Origin: Spizellomyces sp. 'palustris'
Lineage: Eukaryota > Chytridiomycota > Chytridiomycetes > Spizellomycetales > Spizellomycetaceae
Assembly: GCA_006535965.1 (NCBI GenBank)
Contig: QEAR01000067.1
Location: 51,479-115,478, forward strand
DNA length: 64,000 bases
Reading direction: 5' to 3'
Part shown: one piece after another, positions 57,957 to 64,000 of the stretch
Position numbering within the stretch: the stretch's first letter is position 1
Layout: every line of letters begins with the position of its first letter
Notes under the pieces: model-generated
What the model saw: only the letters and a program-made list of their open reading frames with translations
The model's database searches: none
What the model was told of the DNA's origin: nothing
Made by a program: the position numbers and the translations under genes

Positions 57957-60060
57957 ATGCCCGTTGTGCTCCTGTCGACGCTTCTTCCGCCGAATACTTA
58001 CTATGGAGAAGAGGATAAACGATGGACTTATGTTCAAGTATACCAGGCAGTTGACCTTGTGTGGGCAGTATGGATCTTTAACTCCGTGTTCGGCAAGCTT
58101 ATGCAGCGTAAGAAGTCCTCTATCGTATTAAACCGTTGTGCTTGCGTTAAACTTCGTGTTGTACCTTTAGACTGGATTCAGTCTGGTCTGAATCGGCGCA
58201 ATTTTAGCGACTTTGTGCTCACGCTGCTGACTTTAGCATCTGTTGGGCATATGGTTGCAAGAGTAGTTATGGCAATTATCGTAATTCCATGGCTAGTTCC
58301 ACTGCAGCTGTTTTTGGATCGTTTCTTTGTTCTCATAGTGGTTGGTATTATCTGCCTTGATCATTTCAGCCAGCCAGACTCTCATCTTTCAATTCGGTAG
58401 ATCACTGTGTACGCGGCAATATCACGGAGCTTGATTTTGGCTAGCAACACAGATGCAACCGCTAGTACCTCCAAAGTGGATGCCTTCAAGGTGCTGTCGG
58501 TCGTTACGACGGGGCCATTACTCCTCGCGATGATTGCACAAGTTGTAGTCGCCGCACGAGCCCCTCACAGAAATTGGGAGCTGGAGGTCCTGGTCTGTGC
58601 AGCGATCGCTATGGCATTCGTAATCGAAGCCTTCGTCTTGAACTTAGCGCGCAGTCGTGTTCGATCACGATTAAACAAAGTCAAAGCCTTCCTGTCCCCT
58701 ATGCAAGCCCGACGTGAGAAACGAATGGTTAGGAAGCTGAACTATTTGACTATGTTTACTATTTTTGGTGTGTTTCTCGTGGGCGGATACGCGGTTCACC
58801 TCTGGGTATTGCATAAAATCAACTTGAACGACCCAGCGAGTGGAAACGTCGAGGTACGGGACTCTGCCATCGTTATGGCCATGGGTTTCTTGGAACTTCT
58901 GTTCGCTGGCGTTTCTGCCGCTACCGCAGCAGATTTGTTTGATGTCACGGAGCTCAAGCCTAGCTCGCCATTCTACAAGCTTGTCACCGCCACAGCGCAT
59001 CGTGCAGGAGTTCTGGTCAGTCATCATGGAACCATGAAAGGATCACAAGTCAACTCGGAGCTGAAAGAACCGCGACCGAGCTCCTCGGCAAAGGGAGCAC
59101 AGTTGGAAGCCGCGCCAGCGGCTCAATCATCACAATTATCACAAGCATCTGCAGCAAATGAGCAGCGCGAACTTGACCTGGAAAGAGAATGGAGGACTGG
59201 TCTCCTACAGACGGCCGAAGATCAGGCCTTGTGGTGGAAGAAATTGAATACTTTAACGTGGAAGGAATTCACAACCTTCCCGAACCCGATATCTGAAGCA
59301 GAAATTCGAATTTGGATCTTTATCATGGCATTCATCTGCGCCTTAAGTCCTGTGCTGGATATTTTTGCGGGAAGTCCCGTTTTCTATTGGTTCATATTGT
59401 ACGAATTGGTCGTCAGAACATTGTTTGGAATACGACTAGGTATGTGCAGCAGTGGAAATAGGCCCGAGTATCGCCAGAGTTTATCTGACATGTGATTTTC
59501 CAAGATCCTATTGCCTACCTGGCGATGTTCGTCATCAAGCCTTATGGTGAGTTAAAAATGATGTGGGTTCTACAGTGATATCAGTGGATTGACGTTATCT
59601 TTTGCACAAGTGGTTGATCGATGGGAACTAATCGAGGATCTAATGGTACGACTACTGGAGGAGATAAACTGGAGAAGAACCAGAAAACTGATCTTCCTCC
59701 TCGTAACAGGTTGCCGGCCCGCCACGAAGGCAAGCGATGGTTAATCCTATTCCGCCTACCTTGATGGGCATCATCGCCTGGCACTGTGGCTGGCCATACG
59801 GTATTCGGTGGGTTGGTGGTCTGCTGGCGGCTACGTGTTTCGCACAGGCTTTCTATGATGTGTGCCTTGGATGTGCAGTCTTCTGGATCATGATCAAGCT
59901 TAAAATTGCCTCACAAGAGCAGTGCGAGGTGTGCACGGTCACGCTGGGAGCATCTGGAGAGCAATATTGCATGTCGCGACCAAAGAAAATGAATGTGACT
60001 GAGTCTGTCATCGCCCAAAAATCAGTCGTCAGTCACAGACCAACTGAGTCGGTTACCTGA
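57957..60060 (+). CDS. Multi-pass membrane protein with C-terminal DUF4395 domain
   Basis: Protein of 575 residues. Exons: 57957-58107, 58171-58280, 58401-59439, 59505-59546, 59611-59645 and 59710-60060. The N-terminal 290 residues hold about seven hydrophobic helices (for example YQAVDLVWAVWIFNSVF, FVLTLLTLASVGHMVARVV, VLSVVTTGPLLLAMIAQVVV, LNYLTMFTIFGVFLVGGYAV) that I do not assign. A hydrophilic, Ala/Ser/Gln-rich loop of about 90 residues follows. The C-terminal part matches DUF4395 in order: EIRIWIFIMAFICALSPVLD, DPIAYLAMFVIKP, VAGPPRRQA and the Cys motif DVCLGCAVFW. DUF4395 is mainly bacterial; its role is unknown. The two-part fusion looks unusual. Confidence 0.75.
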
Positions 60061-60331
60061 GGGCTTACCTGAGGTCGGATATCTGTACACGCAATACCCA
60101 TCAACAGATTAGTTTTTCCCTGCGCTTGTCATCAGTTAGAGTTAGTCTAAAGTTTAACAATCTAAACCGTTGTCACCAACTCTGATTTGCATCTGTCGTT
60201 CCGCCGAAACGGGCGGGGTCAAGGCCCTCGCATCATTTTCCTACGTCACGAATTTTTTAGCCAGTGGCACAGCATTATCTTGATATTCAAGTTCCGCCCT
60301 CTCGGCAGTGGTTGCATCGTCTCTTCCAGCG
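60061..60331. other. Intergenic upstream of the endopolyphosphatase gene
   Basis: Nothing recognised in this 271-bp spacer between two plus-strand genes. Confidence 0.5.
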
Positions 60332-62145
60332 ATGAATTCCCTAATAGCTACTTCCATCTTCGTCTTAGCTGTGTCAAGCGTGCTAAGTCATGTAAGAGCA
60401 GCGCAACTGCCACTTTTGAACACAGTTGTGGAAGGCAACGACAAGCGGTTTGGTCGGTTCCTTCATATTACGGACATGCACTTGGACCCGTAGGTACACA
60501 CATTGTCACTGTCGGAAAGAATTCCTCCATAAATTCCCTTTTCCTGTAGGTACTATGAAGAAGGTGCACCGATAGCGACAAGCTGCCATGGTACAGCGGA
60601 TGTTTTCGTGGCACGGAAAAAAAGACCACAAATCGACGCTACAGCAGGGAAATATGGGACTCCTGGAAGTGGCTGTGATTCCCCTCTAGTACTCATCAAT
60701 GAGACTATGAGATTCATTGCGGGAGTTTTGAACGCTGGGGACAGATTGGACTTTGTTGTGTGGACTGGAGATTCTGCCAGGTAAGCACGTGATCTAGTTG
60801 ACCTCCTTCCCACGCCTCTCACCTTCTTCCCATTCAATAGGCACGATAGCGACTCGCGCATTGCACGAACGGAAGGAGAGATACAGGCGCTGAACGCTTT
60901 AGCGGTGGAGTTTCTGTTGGGAGCATTTTCGTCAGTGGGCGAGAGAGGGTCAATCCCGATCGTCCCGAACATTGGCAATAACGATATTTGGCCACACAAC
61001 GACCTGGTATACACACCATCTGTCCCCAACCCGACGTTAGACTTTTATGCTACATTATGGAAGCCATTCATACCCGCTGATCAAATTGAAGAGTTCCGGC
61101 GACATGGAAGTTTTGCTGTCGAGGTCGCTCCAAATGTTGTCGTGGCCTCAATTAATACCATGTACCTCAGCGATGGGAACAAGCAAGTTGATGACTGTAG
61201 GGAATCTAAAGATGGTCCGCTGGCTGCTGGAGATGATGTTCTTCAATGGCTTGCAAATGTGCTGAATGCAGCGCGCCAGGACCGAAAGGCAGTGTATGTT
61301 GCCGGACATGTACCACCCACCCCGATCAACTTTTATCCGAACTGCTACGAAAGATTTTCCAAGCTCATGATAGATTATACAGACGTTGTTACTGGCCAGT
61401 TTTACGGTCATATGAACATTGGTAAGGGCGGGAACCAGCGTTCTTGAAAGCAAGTGTATGCGCTAACTCCCAATTCGTGTGGATAGATCACTTCTTTTTC
61501 CCCACACCAGCGAACGCTGTTGGTGAGGACTTAACATCGACTCCTGAACGAGGGGAGATAGAGGAATCTCTGCGGGCGTCTATGCCATATTTTTCAGCGA
61601 GCTCTCTTGCCCCACTAACTGGGCCCCTTCCACCACAAGCCGGGGGCACTGTTGGTACAACTATACCTAGCTGGCTCAATCTCTATTGCCATTACCTCAT
61701 CAGACATTATACCGAACTGGTACATCAAATCAAGAAGAATCCAGACCTGCGGGTTCCACAGCCTGTCTTCGTGTCCCCCTCAGTGGTGCCGTCCTTCAAT
61801 CCTTCCTTGAGAGTATTCGAATACCGGAAGGGCATGGATGATGTTCAGCCCACTGTAGGCCATCTGATCGGCTACACCCAGTACTTTGCGGACATTGAGA
61901 AATGGAACAAGCACTCAATTGGGGATATGACGGTTCAGAATCAGGAATTCCCAGGATATATTTACGAAACAGAGTATCGTCCAGTCTCCTTGTACGGTTT
62001 AGAGAAGTTTGATGCTGAAGAATGGTTACGATTTGGTGGACGGATGGCAGGAATCGGAACGGACAAAAATACAGCTGCGCAATTAAGGGAATTATATCTG
62101 GCTAATTTGGTAGTTAGACTGAAGGGGTTGAAGGTGCCGGTTTGA
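60332..62145 (+). CDS. PPN1: Endopolyphosphatase (PPN1-like metallophosphoesterase)
   Basis: Vacuolar or secreted calcineurin-like phosphoesterase that cuts inorganic polyphosphate chains, 542 residues. Exons: 60332-60489, 60550-60780, 60841-61421 and 61487-62145. An N-terminal hydrophobic segment (ATSIFVLAVSSVLSHVRA) is a signal peptide or signal anchor; yeast Ppn1 is also N-terminally anchored but with a longer cytosolic tail. Metal-site motifs in order: FLHITDMHLDP, VVWTGDSARHD, PNIGNNDIWPHND, YVAGHVPP and GQFYGHMNIDHF. The last group has Asn in place of the second His of GHxH, as in the endopolyphosphatase/sphingomyelinase-like group. The C-terminal FDAEEWLRFGGRM stretch also fits Ppn1. 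Confidence 0.9.
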
Positions 62146-62338
62146 GGTTGCATGTGTCTAGCATGAGAGTGTTTTGGCCAAGGTGAAGAGCAAGGTACTT
62201 TCATCGCGGCCATGTATGTATCGTTATGTATCATTCCTTCGCGGTGCTTCATGGATAGCATATGTAAACAAGTTGAATAATATTGGGTTGCGCGTCGTGT
62301 CACGGACATTGATTAAATGCAAATCTAGCTATGCGAAT
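62146..62338. other. Intergenic between convergent genes
   Basis: 3' flanks of PPN1 and the DUF1206 gene. Nothing recognised. Confidence 0.5.
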
Positions 62339-63515
62339 CTATGACACAAAGGGTCTCCCAGTTGGTGGGGGCGTCGGGAAATGCCGATACCAACAGCACA
62401 AAATAGCGTACAAGCCATAAAAGGTTGTCATAATTCCAATGATCATCATAAAGACTGTCCCAACTTCAGTCTTCAACAACTGCTGCAATCCATCGGACAT
62501 TGTATCTCCGCTTTGCTGCACAGGATGATTTAGGGTTTTGAACATCAGGACGCCAACGAACAAGAAAATCCCGGCTCGACCGGCATATCCGACATGGCCC
62601 GTGACCAATATCACCCATCTTTCGTACTTGGTTTTGCATTTTTCCCAATTAATCTCGTAGTGCCATTTTTTAGTTAGTGCGTTCTGGAGCTGAATCGCAC
62701 AAGCGAGCGAGAAAGCTATTCCCATAAGGATCAGCATTGTTCGGCCAAGGACACTGTCCCTCCAACAATTTGGATAACAACTCGGAGCTGAGTTACGATA
62801 TCGCTGCAGAAGAACTTGCAGTAGGTACGCTGAATATCCTAAATACACGCATCCAGATACGAACGGGGCCAGCCGAAAAGAAAAGAAGTTTTTAAACTTG
62901 GAGTAGTTGGCATCGCGACCTTGGTACGTTGCGCATTCCCAGAAGCGCCAGATCGAGTAGCACCAGAGTGCTAATGGAAAAGATGAGATAAGAAAACCCG
63001 CAACAAGCAGTGTGCGAAAACGCGAAGCGCTGAGGCATCCAACCGTCCTTACCTATGAGTAGGATGAACAAGAGGCTAGATCCGGCCGGGAAGGTACCAA
63101 TGAGAATGAATGCACCCTAATAGGTGAACCAAACTTGAGCCCATTTTCTAGCCTGTCAATTTGGCCTCTTCAATGCACGTACCTTTGGACTTTCATTAAG
63201 ATCATCATTGTCATGCAGCCTGCTTGCGCTCGCGCATGTCATTCCACCAATGAACCCGTAAACAATGCCTTTGGCGGCAAAACCGAGCGTGCCCACAAAA
63301 TTCTCGAGCCGTATCCATCGGGGACTGACTCCATGTGGATGCCGTAGACGGTAAAAGCAATGGCAACGAGGAGGACACCAGCGATAGATGGTGCAACGAC
63401 TGCGGTCTTCGTCTGACGTCGACGTTGGGCCGTCGACCTGGATCGTTATACTGGAGGAAGAGGAGGTGGGGACCGGTGTGGGTTCTGGGATGGCTGGGTA
63501 ACTCCCTTTGCTCAT
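62339..63515 (-). CDS. DUF1206-type multi-pass membrane protein
   Basis: Protein of 342 residues. Exons: 63515-63183, 63116-63053 and 62970-62339. A Ser/Pro/Thr-rich, partly Cys-containing head of about 75 residues precedes three repeats of a two-helix unit, the DUF1206 layout. Repeat starts are ENFVGTLGFAAKGIVYGFIG (about residue 78), FFSFRLAPFVSGCVYLGYSA and TGHVGYAGRAGIFLFVGVLM, each with the G-x-x-A/G-K/R-G/A pattern; second-helix partners are AFILIGTFPAGSSLLFILLI, RTMLILMGIAFSLACAIQLQ and EVGTVFMMIIGIMTTFYGLY. DUF1206 is common in bacteria; role unknown. The middle exon carries only a single helix. Confidence 0.75.
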
Positions 63516-64000
63516 TTTTGTGGAAATTATGGTGGAGGTTTACCTACAAAATAAAGTTTAGCATAGAGGAAATAAGGTTTCAAAATAAAAGTGTGAAAAA
63601 ATAAATGGCGATGACATCACATGAAAGCGGATGTCTGAGGTACGTAAGCAATTCTAACCGCACAGGTTTACCTTACGGGTAAATTTTTGATTAACTTTCC
63701 TCCATGAGGGTTAACTTTAGTACTATGCCCTTCCACAAGGTCTTCTAGGTCCTGCCTGGGTATAGGAGTTGCGGTGCTGAGCAGTACGAGAGGTATTACG
63801 GGGAGGAGGATTTCCAATCAATCAAAGGGAGGGGAAACTCTACATGATGACATGACAACCCGCACCCCGAGAATCATAACGAACAAATGTACCTGCAAAC
63901 AGAGCAGATACGGCAATGGTCCTTTTATTGGTCGTAGTCCATTTGACCTCCTTCAAGTAGTGTATTGGCAATAGCAAATGTCACACACAATACACCAATG
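63516..64000. other. Right-edge non-coding region
   Basis: Upstream region of the DUF1206 gene up to the window end. AT-rich start, a CCCTCATGG/CCATGAGGG-type inverted patch near 63700; no gene recognised. Confidence 0.45.

Overview
The window is eukaryotic nuclear DNA from a gene-dense fungus, most likely a zoosporic (chytrid-type) lineage. Fungal character comes from the gene set: NEM1-, GUP1-, PEX10-, UBC6-, endopolyphosphatase- and glutathione-dependent formaldehyde dehydrogenase-type genes, a Ctr copper transporter and a PIF1 helicase. A KIF-binding-protein homologue and a rhodopsin-like (class A) seven-helix receptor are usual in flagellate or animal-side lineages and rare in Dikarya, which is why I lean to a chytrid. 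That placement is inference; no rRNA is present to settle it.

About 32 protein-coding genes are packed at roughly one per 2 kb on both strands, usually in convergent or divergent pairs. I modelled about 143 introns by hand from frame continuity, splice sites and family conservation. Nearly all are GT-AG and 50-100 nt long; one is GC-AG. Several genes (copper transporter, thioesterase, GNA1) are almost invisible as open reading frames because their exons are as short as 6, 16, 25, 27 or 33 nt. I recognised no transposon, CRISPR array, rRNA or convincing tRNA.

Layout. 1-5.2 kb: 5'-truncated view of a kinesin-7 motor gene (runs off the left edge), a C2H2 zinc-finger regulator, a small hypothetical gene. 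5.8-9.7 kb: mitochondrial-type PIF1 helicase and a RIC8 G-alpha exchange factor. 10.3-17.7 kb: cytochrome b5-acyl-CoA dehydrogenase fusion, divergent mitochondrial-carrier-like protein, GUP1 acyltransferase, hypothetical protein. 18.6-26.5 kb: RPA-interacting protein, class A GPCR, NEM1 phosphatase, PPR protein, Ctr copper transporter. 26.8-37.2 kb: TTI2, threonyl-tRNA synthetase, mitochondrial ClpX, KIF-binding protein. 37.7-43.9 kb: CHTOP-like RGG protein, COQ8, TRF4-type poly(A) polymerase. 44-49.6 kb: RNase P/MRP Rpr2-type subunit, ACOT13-type thioesterase, a telomere-like repeat, RanGAP, UBC6. 49.7-56.2 kb: PEX10, DHHC palmitoyltransferase, GNA1, formaldehyde dehydrogenase. 56.3-64 kb: AAGAB/p34, a multi-TM protein with a DUF4395 domain, endopolyphosphatase, DUF1206 membrane protein.

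The genes are mostly housekeeping and do not form one pathway. Themes that recur are G-protein signalling (GPCR, RIC8), mitochondrial function (PIF1, PPR, ThrRS, ClpX, COQ8, carrier-like protein), nuclear RNA and transport (RanGAP, CHTOP, TRF4, Rpr2) and kinesin biology (kinesin-7, KIFBP). I see no multi-gene novel system. The most notable items are the receptor, the DUF4395 fusion, the KIFBP homologue with a GC-AG intron, and the 6-nt microexon in GNA1.
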